A stretch of DNA of 64,000 bases, from NCBI RefSeq assembly GCF_000374365.1, contig NZ_KB894118.1, forward strand, positions 62,001-126,000. Reading direction: 5' to 3'. Positions 18,656-28,355 of the stretch are shown here, piece after piece. Numbering within the stretch: position 1 is the first letter of the stretch; every line of letters begins with the position of its first letter. This stretch comes from Bacteroides gallinarum DSM 18171 = JCM 13658. Its GTDB lineage: Bacteria > Bacteroidota > Bacteroidia > Bacteroidales > Bacteroidaceae. The position numbers were made by a program, and so were the translations under genes. The notes beneath the pieces were generated by a model that saw only the letters and a program-made list of their open reading frames with translations, was not told the DNA's origin and searched no databases.

Positions 18656-18979
18656 AAATAATCAATATCTATAAAGTAACCGCTACATAACAGATAATCA
18701 ATTAATAGCAAATAACCAATATCTATAAAGTAACCATTACATAACAGATAATCAATTAATAACAAATAATCAATATCTATAAAGTAACCGCTACATAACA
18801 GATAATCAATTAATAGTAAATAACCAATATCTATAAAGTAACCGCTACATAACAGATAATCAATCAATAACAAATAATCAATATCTATAAAGTGACCGTT
18901 ACATAACAGATAATCAATCAATAACAAATAATCAACATTTATAAAGTAACCGATACATAACAAATAATCAATCGTAAAT
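18656..18979 (+). repeat. 54-bp minisatellite, six copies, before mrp
   Basis: Six head-to-tail copies begin at 18656, 18710, 18764, 18818, 18872 and 18926. They are very AT-rich and share blocks such as CAATATCTATAAAGTAACCG and ACATAACAGATAATCAAT. Copies differ at only a few positions each. Because 54 is a multiple of three, the reverse strand stays open over it, but the resulting 18-residue hydrophobic repeat has no plausible start signal or relatives and is not called as a gene. It fills the 395-bp gap between trmB and mrp. Confidence 0.92.
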
Positions 18980-18997
18980 CGTCAAATAGTAAATAAC

Positions 18998-20098
18998 ATG
19001 ACTCTCTATCCTAAATTAATCTTAGACGCACTGGCAACCGTGCGCTATCCTGGCAACAAGAAGAACCTCGTAGAGGCGGAAATGGTTGCCGACAACCTGC
19101 GTATCGACGGGATGAAAGTCAGTTTCTCATTGGTATTCGAGAAGCCGACCGACCCCTTTATGAAGTCGATGATAAAGGCAGCCGAGACAGCGATACACAC
19201 CTATGTATCGCCGGAAGTGGAAGTAACTATTACCACGGAAAGCCGTCAGGCAGCACGCCCGGAGGTGGGCAAGCTGCTGCCGCAGGTAAAGAACATCATC
19301 GGCGTATCCTCCGGCAAGGGAGGCGTGGGCAAGTCCACCGTTGCCGCTAACCTGGCGGTTTCGCTGGCTAAGTTGGGCTATAAGGTAGGACTGCTGGATG
19401 CCGACATCTTCGGGCCCTCCATGCCCAAGATGTTCCAGGTGGAAGACGCACGTCCGTATGCCGAGAACATCGGCGGGCGGGATTTGATTATCCCCGTAGA
19501 GAAGTACGGCATCAAACTCCTGTCTATCGGTTTCTTTGTAGACCCCGACCAGGCTACCCTGTGGCGTGGCGGCATGGCGAGCAATGCCCTGAAGCAGTTG
19601 ATTGCCGATGCCGATTGGGGCGAGCTGGATTACTTCCTGATAGACCTGCCTCCCGGAACGAGCGATATCCACCTCACCGTGGTGCAGACGCTTGCCATGA
19701 CGGGGGCAGTCGTTGTCAGCACCCCGCAGGCGGTGGCGTTGGCGGACGCCCGCAAAGGTATCAACATGTTTACCAACGATAAGGTGAACGTACCCATTCT
19801 CGGGCTGGTAGAGAATATGGCATGGTTTACGCCTGCCGAGCTGCCGGAGAACAAATATTATATCTTCGGCAAGGAAGGCGCCAAGCAACTGGCGGAGGAG
19901 ATGAACGTGCCTTTGCTGGGACAGATACCCGTTGTACAGAGCATCTGCGAAAGCGGGGACAACGGCACTCCCGTGGCGCTGGACGAAAATACGGCGACGG
20001 GGCGCGCTTTCCTGCAACTTGCCGCTGCCGTCGTTCGCCAGGTAGACCGCCGGAACATGGAAATGGCGCCCACCAAAATCGTTGAAACACATAAATAA
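18998..20098 (+). CDS. mrp: Mrp/NBP35-type iron-sulfur cluster carrier ATPase
   Basis: 366 aa. An N-terminal MIP18/DUF59 domain (about 1-90) is followed by the P-loop ATPase with the deviant Walker A GVSSGKGGVGKSTVAANLA near residue 103, DADIFGPSMPKMF, and DLPPGTSDIHLTVVQ. The family binds an Fe-S cluster between two subunits and passes it to apo-proteins; it is also named ApbC. The usual C-terminal CxxC pair is not evident here: the corresponding region reads LVENMAWFTPAELPENKYYIFGK, so the cluster ligands may differ or be absent. The 54-bp repeat array ends 18 bp before the start. Confidence 0.93.
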   Translation: MTLYPKLILDALATVRYPGNKKNLVEAEMVADNLRIDGMKVSFSLVFEKPTDPFMKSMIKAAETAIHTYVSPEVEVTITTESRQAARPEVGKLLPQVKNIIGVSSGKGGVGKSTVAANLAVSLAKLGYKVGLLDADIFGPSMPKMFQVEDARPYAENIGGRDLIIPVEKYGIKLLSIGFFVDPDQATLWRGGMASNALKQLIADADWGELDYFLIDLPPGTSDIHLTVVQTLAMTGAVVVSTPQAVALADARKGINMFTNDKVNVPILGLVENMAWFTPAELPENKYYIFGKEGAKQLAEEMNVPLLGQIPVVQSICESGDNGTPVALDENTATGRAFLQLAAAVVRQVDRRNMEMAPTKIVETHK

Positions 20099-20129
20099 AA
20101 AGCAGTTATAAACTTTAAACCCCAGAAAT

Positions 20130-21680
20130 ATGAAAGGCTTGAAGGCATTATTACTCTCCGGCATGTGCATCGCACTGTGCGCATGTTCGTCCAATACATC
20201 CACTGTGCAGACAAACGACAAGGGAACCCGTTGGCAATGGGAGAACGGAACGATTGTCGTAGAAACTCCCCAACGCCCGGCAGACCAAAAAAGCGTAATA
20301 GGATTGGCACTTTCCAAAATGGAAGCCGTGCGTGTGGGCTTCGTAGGGCTGGGCATGCGCGGTCCCGGAGCGGTGGAACGTTTCACCCATATCCCCGGCA
20401 CGCAGGTCGTGGCGCTCTGCGATTACGAACGCGAACGGGCGGAACAGTGCCAGGAATACCTTAAACGGGCATCCCTGCCGAAAGCCGCCGTATATTCCGG
20501 CGAAAAGGGATACGAGGAACTTTGCAAGCGCGACGATATAGACCTGGTTTACATCGCCACCGACTGGCTGCACCACTTTCCCGTAGCGATGTGCGCTATG
20601 GAGAATGGCAAGAACGTGGCTATCGAGGTTCCCTCCGCCATGAACCTGAAAGAGTGCTGGGCGTTGGTCGATATGAGCGAAAAGACCCGCAAGCACTGCA
20701 TGATTTTGGAAAACTGCTGCTACGACTGGTTCGAGATGAATACGCTGAACATGGCGCAGCAAGGAGTGTTCGGCGAGGTAATCCGTGCGCAAGGCGCTTA
20801 TATCCATAACCTGAGCCCCTTCTGGGACCATTACTGGAAAAACGGCGAAGGCGACAAATTAGGCTGGCGCCTGGACTATAACATGCGGCATCGCGGAGAC
20901 GTGTATGCCACTCACGGGCTGGGCCCCGTGGCGCAGGTGCTCGATATTCACCGCGGCGACCGCATGCAGACTTTGGTTGCCATGGACACCAAGTCGGTAG
21001 TAGGGAAATCGTTGGTGGAAGCCAGGACGGATTCCGCCTGCAACAACTTCCGCAACGGCGACCACACTACGACGCTGATTCGTACCGCCAACGGCAAGGT
21101 AATCGAAATCCAGCATAATGTAATGACCCCCCAGCCGTACAACCGGCTGTACCAGTTGACCGGTTCGAAGGGGTTTGCCAATAAATATCCCGTCGAGGGC
21201 TATGCGCTCGATGCCGACCAGCTTACCGCTTCGGGGGTACAGCCTAAGGTAGACGACCTGAACTCGCACGGCTTCCTGCCGGAGGCGGAAATGGAAGCGC
21301 TTGTCGCTAAATACCAACATCCTATCTTGAAGAAATACGGCGATATGGCAAAAGAAGTGGGCGGTCATGGCGGCATGGACTTTATCATGGACAGCCGCCT
21401 GGTTTATTGCCTGCAAAACGGTTTGCCTTTAGATATGGATGTGTACGACTTGGCGGAGTGATGCTGCCTGGCAGAATTAGGCGAGCTTTCTATGGATAAC
21501 AATTGTGCTCCGGTAGCATTCCCCGATTTTACCCGCGGCGAGTGGAACGTTGTAAAAGGGTACAAGCATGCTTATGCAAGCCCTGAGGAAGAAGCCGCCG
21601 CAATGGAAAAGGCGAAAGCGTTCACTGCCAAACTGAAAGAGCAAGGTGCTAAGGAATGGGCGCAGGTTGAGAAGAAATAA
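20130..21680 (+). pseudogene. GH109-type glycosidase (Gfo/Idh/MocA fold) with in-frame internal TGA
   Basis: The first 443 codons (20130-21461) encode a lipoprotein (LCAC lipobox, Cys19) with a dinucleotide-binding motif VGFVGLGMRGPG and GH109-like blocks (ENCCYDWFEMNTLNM, YATHGLGPVAQVLD). GH109 enzymes cleave terminal alpha-GalNAc by an NAD+-dependent mechanism. Codon 444 is TGA, where relatives carry Trp (LAEWC). The same frame continues at once with CCLAELGELS and the conserved tail from 21492 (DNNCAPVAFPDFTRGEWN, WAQVEKK) to 21680. Full length would be 516 aa. A single G-to-A change explains this. Either the gene is inactivated, a 443-aa form is made, or there is a base error. Confidence 0.85.
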
Positions 21681-21720
21681 CGCTTTTCGATTTTGGGAAA
21701 TACTTGACATCATCTATCGC

Positions 21721-22788
21721 ATGAAAACAAAATCTTTTCTTCTGTCCCTGTTCCTGGCTGTATCCGCTAATGCACAAATCGTCTATCACGACGCTTCCGC
21801 TTTTCCTCTTTTAGGAAAAGCCACCGGGACAGCCCTTACACGCTACGAACGTTTGCCGGACTCTTTACAGCATATTTCCCGTAAACCTTTATGGGAATTG
21901 GGGCGTAACAGTGCCGGACTTGCCGTACGTTTTCGCTCTAATTCTACCCGGATTGCAGCCAAATGGAATGTATTGCTCGACAGGAATATGAACCACATGA
22001 CCCCCACAGGCATTAAAGGACTTGATTTATATTGCCTGCAAGACGGGAAGTGGGTATTTGCCGGGAGCGGACGGCCGCAAGGAAAAGCGAATGAGGCAAC
22101 GATAGTGAAAGATATGCTGCCCGAAGAACGTGAATATCTTTTATACCTTTCTTTATATGACGGGGTAACCTCTCTTTCTATCGGTGTCGATTCGCTATCT
22201 CGAATTAGCAGACCGGCAGTGGAATTACCGGTACGTAAGAAACCGGTTGTATTTTACGGGACAAGTATTCTGCAAGGAGGCTGCGCTTCCCGTCCGGGTA
22301 TGGCACATACCAATATCTTGGAGCGTTGGCTCAATCGGGAGTGTATCAATCTGGGATTTAGCGGTAATGCTTTGTTGGATTTGGAGATAGCGCATGTGAT
22401 AGCGGGTGTGGATGCTTCGGTATTTGTATTGGATTTTGTTCCGAATGCCAGTGTGGAGCAGATAAAGGAGCGTGCAGATAAGTTCTATTCCATTATCCGT
22501 AGCAAGCATCCTGATACGCCCGTACTTTTTGTGGAGAATCCTATATTTACCCATTCCCGTTTTAATAGAACCGTTGCCAGGGAGGTGAAAGACAAGAACG
22601 AAACTTTGCACGCTGTTTTTCAATCCCTAAAGAAACGGGGAGAGAAGAATATCTATCTGCTCTCTTCTAAGGATATGATTGGAAACGATGGAGAAGCTAC
22701 CGTAGACGGTGTTCATTTTACGGATTTGGGTTTTATGCGTTATGCGGAGATGCTCTACCCGATACTGAAAAAATACATGAAGGAGTAG
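21721..22788 (+). CDS. Secreted SGNH/GDSL-type esterase
   Basis: 355 aa from the ATG at 21721; the frame is open upstream, but this start gives the signal peptide (ending SANAQ). It has an N-terminal beta-sandwich (about 30-170) of the kind found ahead of SGNH domains, then the hydrolase with block I VVFYGTSILQGGCASRPG (nucleophile Ser in GTSI), block III-like LGFSGNALLD and the catalytic pair in VDGVHFTDLGF (Asp and His). Such enzymes remove acetyl or other acyl groups from glycans. It starts 40 bp after the GH109 frame ends. A terminator follows. Confidence 0.85.
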   Translation: MKTKSFLLSLFLAVSANAQIVYHDASAFPLLGKATGTALTRYERLPDSLQHISRKPLWELGRNSAGLAVRFRSNSTRIAAKWNVLLDRNMNHMTPTGIKGLDLYCLQDGKWVFAGSGRPQGKANEATIVKDMLPEEREYLLYLSLYDGVTSLSIGVDSLSRISRPAVELPVRKKPVVFYGTSILQGGCASRPGMAHTNILERWLNRECINLGFSGNALLDLEIAHVIAGVDASVFVLDFVPNASVEQIKERADKFYSIIRSKHPDTPVLFVENPIFTHSRFNRTVAREVKDKNETLHAVFQSLKKRGEKNIYLLSSKDMIGNDGEATVDGVHFTDLGFMRYAEMLYPILKKYMKE

Positions 22789-22801
22789 AGACTATAAGCA
22801 C

Positions 22802-22838
22802 CTGTGGGGAGTCCTCACGGATTCCCCACAGATTTTTG
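22802..22838 (+). terminator. Rho-independent terminator after the SGNH gene
   Basis: A 9-bp stem (CTGTGGGGA at 22802-22810 with TCCCCACAG at 22823-22831) has a 12-nt loop and is followed by five T residues. It lies between the converging SGNH and lipocalin-like genes. Confidence 0.8.
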
Positions 22839-22876
22839 TTAGAATAAAATTTATGAAAAAAAAATACTAATACGTT

Positions 22877-23353
22877 TTATTCCTCCTTGTCCACCTTCGC
22901 TTCCGCAATGATGTCCTCGGGAACCGCCTCGCAACGCACGTATTTGTTTACGTCGTTTTCATTGTCTTTGGCAGTCCATATCATGGAGCCCGTTTCCAGT
23001 AAATCGGTTACGATGTACTTATTGTTCCATTCTCCGTTGCCATAATCATATACTCCGTCGATAACGGAACCCAGATAAGGGTCTTCCTCGATGCTGAAAC
23101 CTCCGGTGATGTGCCGTGCGTACATGCTGTCGAATTTCTGGTACATCTCGAAAGTCTGCTCTTTCCTGTCGAAAGTCACATAACAGTACGTACCTTCCGC
23201 CAGGGGTTGCCCGTTCCATTCGGCAAGTTCCCATGTCCCGTTCAGGTTGGCAGGAGTTACTGCAAGTGTAGGAATTACCGCTTCATCGTCGTCGCAGGCG
23301 GAGAAGCAGCACAGGAAGGCAAATAAAGCCATTAAGTTGAAAATATTCTTCAT
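22877..23353 (-). CDS. Lipocalin-like lipoprotein
   Basis: 158 aa. It has a signal peptide with lipobox FSAC (Cys20), then a short linker and one lipocalin-like domain that starts with LNGTWELAEWNGQPL and continues as alternating strands (CYVTFDRKEQTFEMYQ, SMIWTAKDNENDVNKYV). It is the last gene of the nine-gene minus-strand operon, 22 bp after the DUF1573 gene. Lipocalin-like lipoproteins of this size are common at the ends of SusCD operons; no function is established. No good poly-T terminator is seen on this strand after it. Confidence 0.75.
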   Translation of the reverse strand: MKNIFNLMALFAFLCCFSACDDDEAVIPTLAVTPANLNGTWELAEWNGQPLAEGTYCYVTFDRKEQTFEMYQKFDSMYARHITGGFSIEEDPYLGSVIDGVYDYGNGEWNNKYIVTDLLETGSMIWTAKDNENDVNKYVRCEAVPEDIIAEAKVDKEE

Positions 23354-23375
23354 ATTCGTTTTCTTGTTTTTATCG

Positions 23376-24191
23376 TTACTTGATACAGTTTACTTTGATG
23401 TCGAGCGTCCGATCTGACGGCCGTGCGTCCAGTCCCTCTATTATAACCGGAAAGCTGAACTGCCCTCCTTTCCCGTGGGGAATCTTCGAGGCATCGACGG
23501 TTATTACGATGTCCGCCTCCTCTCCCGGGTTTATAACTTCGGGCTCTGTGCGGAACGTGGCGAAACCGGGTATGATTACTGCGGACAGTCTCAGTGGCTT
23601 TTCCCCGCTATTTCCGCATAAAATCCTTTCGGCCTGCCTTTTTCCGGGCGCTACTTCCTTGAACTCCATTCGCTTCTGTTTCAGCCTCAGTTTCCCCATT
23701 GCGTAAGGGTATCTTGCCCATTGTCCTGCCGCCGGCAATACGTTGCCTATGAGCGTCAGCTTCGCTACGGGGGCTTTTTCTGATTGTGCGAGATATACGA
23801 ATGCATTCGTATCCACCGTTCCCGGATGATTTTTGGGGTTGTACACCAATGTGATGTCCCTCTTTCCTCCCGGTTCTATGTCTCCCGCCTCTACGTGTGC
23901 AACCGCACATCCGCAGGTTGTCCTCACTCTTTCCAGTCGGACGGTCTTTTCGCTGATGTTGGTGCATACGAACCTGTATGTTCTCGGTTCATCGTCCTCC
24001 GTCAGTGTTCCGATGTCCTGCACCGTCCTGTCGAAGCGTATTATCTGCTCCGCCTCTTTAGCGAGGAGAGGGTTTACCAGCGAATCCGCCCTCGACCGTG
24101 TAAGGAAGCGGGTATCCTGGGCATTGGCTGCCCAGGAATAACCGAATCCCATACAGAATATAAATAACTGTATTCTATTAACTGGTTTCAT
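23376..24191 (-). CDS. DUF1573-domain secreted protein
   Basis: 271 aa with a signal peptide (ending ANAQD). The DUF1573 domain lies at about 50-150, marked by FDRTVQDIGTLTEDDEP, FVCTNISEKTVRLERV and RTTCGCAV; a second beta-sandwich follows (FKEVAPGKRQAERILCGNSG). The fold resembles the immunoglobulin-like ASH/MSP group. The domain is very common in Bacteroidetes and its role is unknown. It starts 13 bp after the subtilase stop codon, so it is co-transcribed with it. Confidence 0.85.
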   Translation of the reverse strand: MKPVNRIQLFIFCMGFGYSWAANAQDTRFLTRSRADSLVNPLLAKEAEQIIRFDRTVQDIGTLTEDDEPRTYRFVCTNISEKTVRLERVRTTCGCAVAHVEAGDIEPGGKRDITLVYNPKNHPGTVDTNAFVYLAQSEKAPVAKLTLIGNVLPAAGQWARYPYAMGKLRLKQKRMEFKEVAPGKRQAERILCGNSGEKPLRLSAVIIPGFATFRTEPEVINPGEEADIVITVDASKIPHGKGGQFSFPVIIEGLDARPSDRTLDIKVNCIK

Positions 24192-24204
24192 TAAATCGTG
24201 AAAA

Positions 24205-26310
24205 TTACATCCAACCGTTGTCGTTTGCGTTCTTGCGCACCGTAACGGTGACTGTCTGTTCGCTTCCGCCGTTTACTTTTACGGTAATCTTGGCAGCTCC
24301 GGTTTTTACTCCGGTTACGCTCATAATCGTGCCGTCTACGGTTACCGTGGCTATTGCGGCATCGGATGATGTGCAGGTGTAAGCCAGTTGTTCGCCGTCT
24401 ACGAAGTAGTAAGCCAGGTTGAGCCTCGATATGGCATTTTCCGCTACATATATGTTGGGAACCTTCATATCCGAGCCGCTTCCTGCGATGTTGTTCAGCA
24501 ACGCTCCGGCATCCACGACTCCCGCACCCATTTTGCCGATGTACTTGGACAACTCCATGATAGTGGGAGAGGCGGCAGGCGAGATATGGTTCTGATAATA
24601 AACCTTCTTCTTACCGTTCTTGTAATAGTCGTCTACCGGTTTTGCCGAGCTTTTCAATAACTGTATGAACTCGCTCGCCTTGAAGTGGCGCCGCTGCTGT
24701 ACGGCATACGACAGCCCCAATGCCACTACGCCGGAGGCGTGCGGGCATGCCATGGAAGTACCTTCCATATACCCGTAGGCAGCCCTGCCGTTCTGTATCA
24801 GGGTAGAGAGGATAGAGCCGGAAGCTGCTGCCGTGTTGTCCGACGGGTCGATGAACTCCGTATCTTCTTCTCCGATAGGATTATAGTATTCCGTATCTCC
24901 GCCCGGTGCGCAAACATCCACTTCCACACCGTAGTTGCTATAACAGGAAGGAGTAAAGTCGGCTGCTACGGCGCTTACGGTGAGGCATTTGGAATATGCT
25001 CCCGGATAACCGGGAAGCCCGGCGTATTCGTTGCCGGCTGCAAAAATGGCGATACCGCCGTCTATTACGCCGTTGGGCGAACCTGCGTTGTTGATAAAGT
25101 AATCCAGTGTCTCCTTTTCCAGCGGATAGGTGGTAGCCCATTCCTTTTCGGTGGCGGGGCCCAGGACGTATCCGTCCACCTCGTTGGCCTCTGCGGAGTT
25201 GTATCCCCAACTGCATTGCAGGATAACCGCTCCGTTGTCGGCGGCATACTTGATAGCCTTTGCCTCTCCGTTCAGCGAAACGCCGCTTTCACCGGAAAAT
25301 ACCTGGCACGACATGATTTTCACGCCGGAATTCTTCGAGCCGTCTCCTCCGGCAATGCCGCATACGCCTATACCGTTGTTATTGGTGGCGGCAATCGTTC
25401 CGGCAACGTGCGTGCCGTGTCCGCTGTCGTTTACATCCGTCCACGAGATGATTGCGGTGTTGTTTACAAAGTTATATCCATACCTGTCGTCCTTGTATCC
25501 GTTGCCGTCCGCGTCTTTCTCGGCATACAGCTCTTCTTCGGGGTTAGTCCAGATGTTGTCCTTCAGGTCGGGGTGGGTGTACATAACTCCTTCGTCCAGT
25601 ACGGCAACGATGATAGAAGGGTCGCCTGTACACTTTTGCCATGCTTCGTAGCAGCCTACGTCGCATCCGGCTATCGAGCCGGCAAGCGTTTCGCCCTTGC
25701 TTACTTTATCGAATATATTGCTGCCCGAATTATGGTAGTGCCATTGGTAGGCAAGCCCCGGGTCGGAAAATACATTTCCCGATGCCCCGCTGCGGGTTAC
25801 CGCTTTCCGTTGCAAAACTTTTTCGCTTACATAAGTGCGGTGCGCTTTCGTGCTGTAAGCGCGTTTGATGTGGGTATTGCCCTGCACTTTGGATATTTCT
25901 CCCAATTTACCGAGGCGGCCGGCAGCTTCCTGCAAGTCCGTGTCCTCGTCGAATTTCACCAGATACCACAGGTGAAGCCCGGCGATACGGGTACGTTCTT
26001 CGTTCAGGGCGTCTACCGGGAAGATGCGTTCGAAATGGTAACCGCCCAGTATATCCAGCACCTCGTCGGTGGAGGGGATACCCGAACGGGTCATTACACC
26101 GCCGCTCTTTGCCGCCCTTGTCATGGTCTGGTCGAGGATGTCGGTCATCTCCGGCTTGAACTTAATCAGCAACTCGCCCGAGGTGACATCTGCCGGAAGC
26201 CGAATTTCCGTCCCCCCCGTAGGGGTAGACGGTTGTTCTATGATTTCCTGCTCCGTACAGGCTGTCATCGCCAGGGAGAAGAGTGCTATATAGATGAATC
26301 TTTTCTTCAT
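24205..26310 (-). CDS. Subtilisin-like protease lipoprotein (S8) with Big_2 domain
   Basis: 701 aa. The lipobox is MTAC (Cys18). Residues 40-150 look like an S8 propeptide (SGELLIKFKPEM, HLWYLVKFDEDTDLQEAAGRL). The catalytic domain carries Asp239 (VAVLDEG), His298 (SGHGTHVAGT), oxyanion Asn426 (FAAGNE) and Ser519 (EGTSMACPHASG), so all key residues are present. A Big_2 Ig-like domain closes the protein (DAAIATVTVDGTIMSVTGV). It is predicted to be tethered to the outer membrane. It is the only degradative enzyme in this SusCD operon, which points to proteins as the substrate. The long frame on the opposite strand is a shadow. Confidence 0.93.
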   Translation of the reverse strand: MKKRFIYIALFSLAMTACTEQEIIEQPSTPTGGTEIRLPADVTSGELLIKFKPEMTDILDQTMTRAAKSGGVMTRSGIPSTDEVLDILGGYHFERIFPVDALNEERTRIAGLHLWYLVKFDEDTDLQEAAGRLGKLGEISKVQGNTHIKRAYSTKAHRTYVSEKVLQRKAVTRSGASGNVFSDPGLAYQWHYHNSGSNIFDKVSKGETLAGSIAGCDVGCYEAWQKCTGDPSIIVAVLDEGVMYTHPDLKDNIWTNPEEELYAEKDADGNGYKDDRYGYNFVNNTAIISWTDVNDSGHGTHVAGTIAATNNNGIGVCGIAGGDGSKNSGVKIMSCQVFSGESGVSLNGEAKAIKYAADNGAVILQCSWGYNSAEANEVDGYVLGPATEKEWATTYPLEKETLDYFINNAGSPNGVIDGGIAIFAAGNEYAGLPGYPGAYSKCLTVSAVAADFTPSCYSNYGVEVDVCAPGGDTEYYNPIGEEDTEFIDPSDNTAAASGSILSTLIQNGRAAYGYMEGTSMACPHASGVVALGLSYAVQQRRHFKASEFIQLLKSSAKPVDDYYKNGKKKVYYQNHISPAASPTIMELSKYIGKMGAGVVDAGALLNNIAGSGSDMKVPNIYVAENAISRLNLAYYFVDGEQLAYTCTSSDAAIATVTVDGTIMSVTGVKTGAAKITVKVNGGSEQTVTVTVRKNANDNGWM

Positions 26311-26358
26311 TGTTTCTTTTTAAAATTATTGCTTGTTAATGATTCCGTACCGGATTCC

Positions 26359-28332
26359 TTAGTCGTTGGACGACACGTATTTGTAATGATACAAGGGGTA
26401 AGCTACACCACTGACGACCGCACCGGAGGGTTTCTCCTTCGGATAATAGTAGTCGAAGCTGAACTTCTCGTCGTCGACGTTGCTGAATCCCACTTTCTGT
26501 CCGGCAGAGTTCTTTCCCTGGGTTTGCTGGGTGAAGAACAGACCGGTAGGATACCATTTCACGAAGTACGGGTGGAAAAGCACCCAGTTCGGAATCGGTC
26601 CTGTGAGGAAGTTCAGGTTGAGGTGGAAATCACGCATTCTCGGCAATACGCGCGGTACATCCTGCCCTATAACATCTTCGCTGCTCCCGTCTACGGAGGT
26701 AAATGTTACCGGGTTGTCGCTGGTCTTTAGCCATATGCAGGTGTCTCCAACCAGTTGCTCCAGGTAATCGTCCTCGTCGGTCGAGAAGTCGCTTTCGTCG
26801 TACCGCGTCCGTCTGCCTGCTGCTTTCAGTGCGGCATCCATTTCCGCATCCGTGGGCAACTGGCCTTCGATGTAGTTGTAGGAGAATTGCAGGGCTCTCA
26901 GGTTTTCCCATGTCATTAATTTCAGGAAGGCGTCTTTTTCCCTTCCGTTGCTGATGTTGATATCCAGGCCGAGCGGACGTCCTTTGGAACTGTGCCCCTG
27001 GCTCAGGTCGGTGTATCCATCGACACGCCGGCAAGTGGTCAGGGTAAACGTATGAAGGTGCGGGAAATTCTCTTCATTCACCACATCGATTAGGTCTGCA
27101 AGGCTTGTAAAGTTGTTGCTCGACATATTCAGTGTTTCCAGCCCTTTATAACTCTTGTCCGTGCCTCCGCCCAGCTTATAGAAGTCCTCGGGCAGTGTTT
27201 CCAACCCGTAAGCGCCTATGAACAGGTGTTTCAGGTTCTTCAACTCGCATATTTCATCGCATAAGGAGACGATACGCGTCTGGTGGTTGGTGTTGCTCTG
27301 GATTTCGAGGCTTTCCAGGTACTTCAGGTAACGTATCTCTTTGGGGAACGTTTCCTTGTCGCGCAGGTTAAACAGGTAGAATGTCACTGAACGTATACGT
27401 CCGGCAGCTCCTACGGGCATATCCTTGTCGGTGGCTTCCCATAGCGTTACATTGCTCCAGTTCTGTAGGTTCTCGCTGGTGTTGAAGATTATCATGCTCT
27501 GGATTTTCTCGTTGATAGTCACGATAGCCAGGGAGTCGCCGGCACGGTTGTCCTCAATCTTCACGGCGGGTTTCTGGGTAACGGTCAGGACAACGGCGTC
27601 AACCGGTTTGCCGTTGTCGTCTACCAACTGGTCGGTTTCCGGATTCTGTGCAACCAGCTTTATTTTGGCTATACGGGTATAAGGCGCCGTATTCATCTTC
27701 CAGCGGAAGCGCACTTTGATAGTACGCGGGCGCGCCAGGCGGTCGAGGTTCACTTTCAGGTCTTTGTCATTGGGCATTTCCAGCCAGGCGGTACGTTCGC
27801 TTTCCGCTTCCGTCTTTTCTTCGGGCGTCATCGTTTCCGTCTCGGCAAAAGAGTAGTCTATGTTTTCGCTGTCTATCCGGAAGTTGACGTTGCTCGAAAT
27901 GGTGGCTTCAAGGTAGCGTTTCTCATAATCTGCCGAATTCTCTATTTCCACATCCGGTTCTTTCAGTATGATTTGCTTTCCGAAACCGAACTGGGTGATG
28001 CTGATAAGCTTCGCCTCCCGTCCTTCGGGAGCAAAACGGATTTGCGCCGTACGTTGCGTATTTTCCAGGGTAGAGTCTATGGCAAGGCTGCAATCCGCCG
28101 AGCTCGACCCGTTTGCCGGAGATACGAAAATCCAGGGCTGGGAGGAGCCTGCCACCCAGTTGGAGTTGGCGAGGACGGCAATCGTCTCGATACCCCCTTC
28201 GGGGCCGATTACGATTTCTTCTTTATCCACTGCAATGCCACCGGAGATGCTCGTTTCTTCATCATCCTTGCAAGAGGCGATAAGCCCTGTGCAAAGTGCC
28301 AATCCCAGTGTTATCTTACTTATGTATTTCAT
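26359..28332 (-). CDS. BACON and leucine-rich-repeat surface lipoprotein
   Basis: 657 aa. The lipobox is IASC (Cys21). A BACON domain spans about residues 32-118 (EIVIGPEGGIETIAVLANSNW, AKLISITQFG). A middle beta-rich part follows, then leucine-rich repeats from about residue 330 (LKYLESLEIQSN, LKNLKHLFIGAYGLETLPEDF, LETLNMSSNNFTSLADL). The LRRs imply binding to a protein or other macromolecule outside the cell. It lies between the other LRR lipoprotein and the subtilase in the operon, so it may present substrate to the protease. That last point is inference. Confidence 0.82.
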   Translation of the reverse strand: MKYISKITLGLALCTGLIASCKDDEETSISGGIAVDKEEIVIGPEGGIETIAVLANSNWVAGSSQPWIFVSPANGSSSADCSLAIDSTLENTQRTAQIRFAPEGREAKLISITQFGFGKQIILKEPDVEIENSADYEKRYLEATISSNVNFRIDSENIDYSFAETETMTPEEKTEAESERTAWLEMPNDKDLKVNLDRLARPRTIKVRFRWKMNTAPYTRIAKIKLVAQNPETDQLVDDNGKPVDAVVLTVTQKPAVKIEDNRAGDSLAIVTINEKIQSMIIFNTSENLQNWSNVTLWEATDKDMPVGAAGRIRSVTFYLFNLRDKETFPKEIRYLKYLESLEIQSNTNHQTRIVSLCDEICELKNLKHLFIGAYGLETLPEDFYKLGGGTDKSYKGLETLNMSSNNFTSLADLIDVVNEENFPHLHTFTLTTCRRVDGYTDLSQGHSSKGRPLGLDINISNGREKDAFLKLMTWENLRALQFSYNYIEGQLPTDAEMDAALKAAGRRTRYDESDFSTDEDDYLEQLVGDTCIWLKTSDNPVTFTSVDGSSEDVIGQDVPRVLPRMRDFHLNLNFLTGPIPNWVLFHPYFVKWYPTGLFFTQQTQGKNSAGQKVGFSNVDDEKFSFDYYYPKEKPSGAVVSGVAYPLYHYKYVSSND

Positions 28333-28355
28333 TGATAAAGTTTTTCTTGTTATTG

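Noticed and set aside
18625..18963. Minus-strand 112-codon frame encoding a hydrophobic 18-residue repeat
   Set aside because: It exists because the 54-bp unit is a multiple of three; base choice follows the repeat, and there is no ribosome-binding or promoter context.
19127..20401. 424-codon minus-strand frame opposite mrp and the GH109 start
   Set aside because: It spans two well-supported plus-strand genes and lacks recognisable features.
24685..26730. 681-codon plus-strand frame opposite the subtilase and LRR genes
   Set aside because: A shadow of minus-strand genes with clear families; its translation has no known domain and is Val/Arg/Cys-rich as expected for antisense of GC-biased codons.
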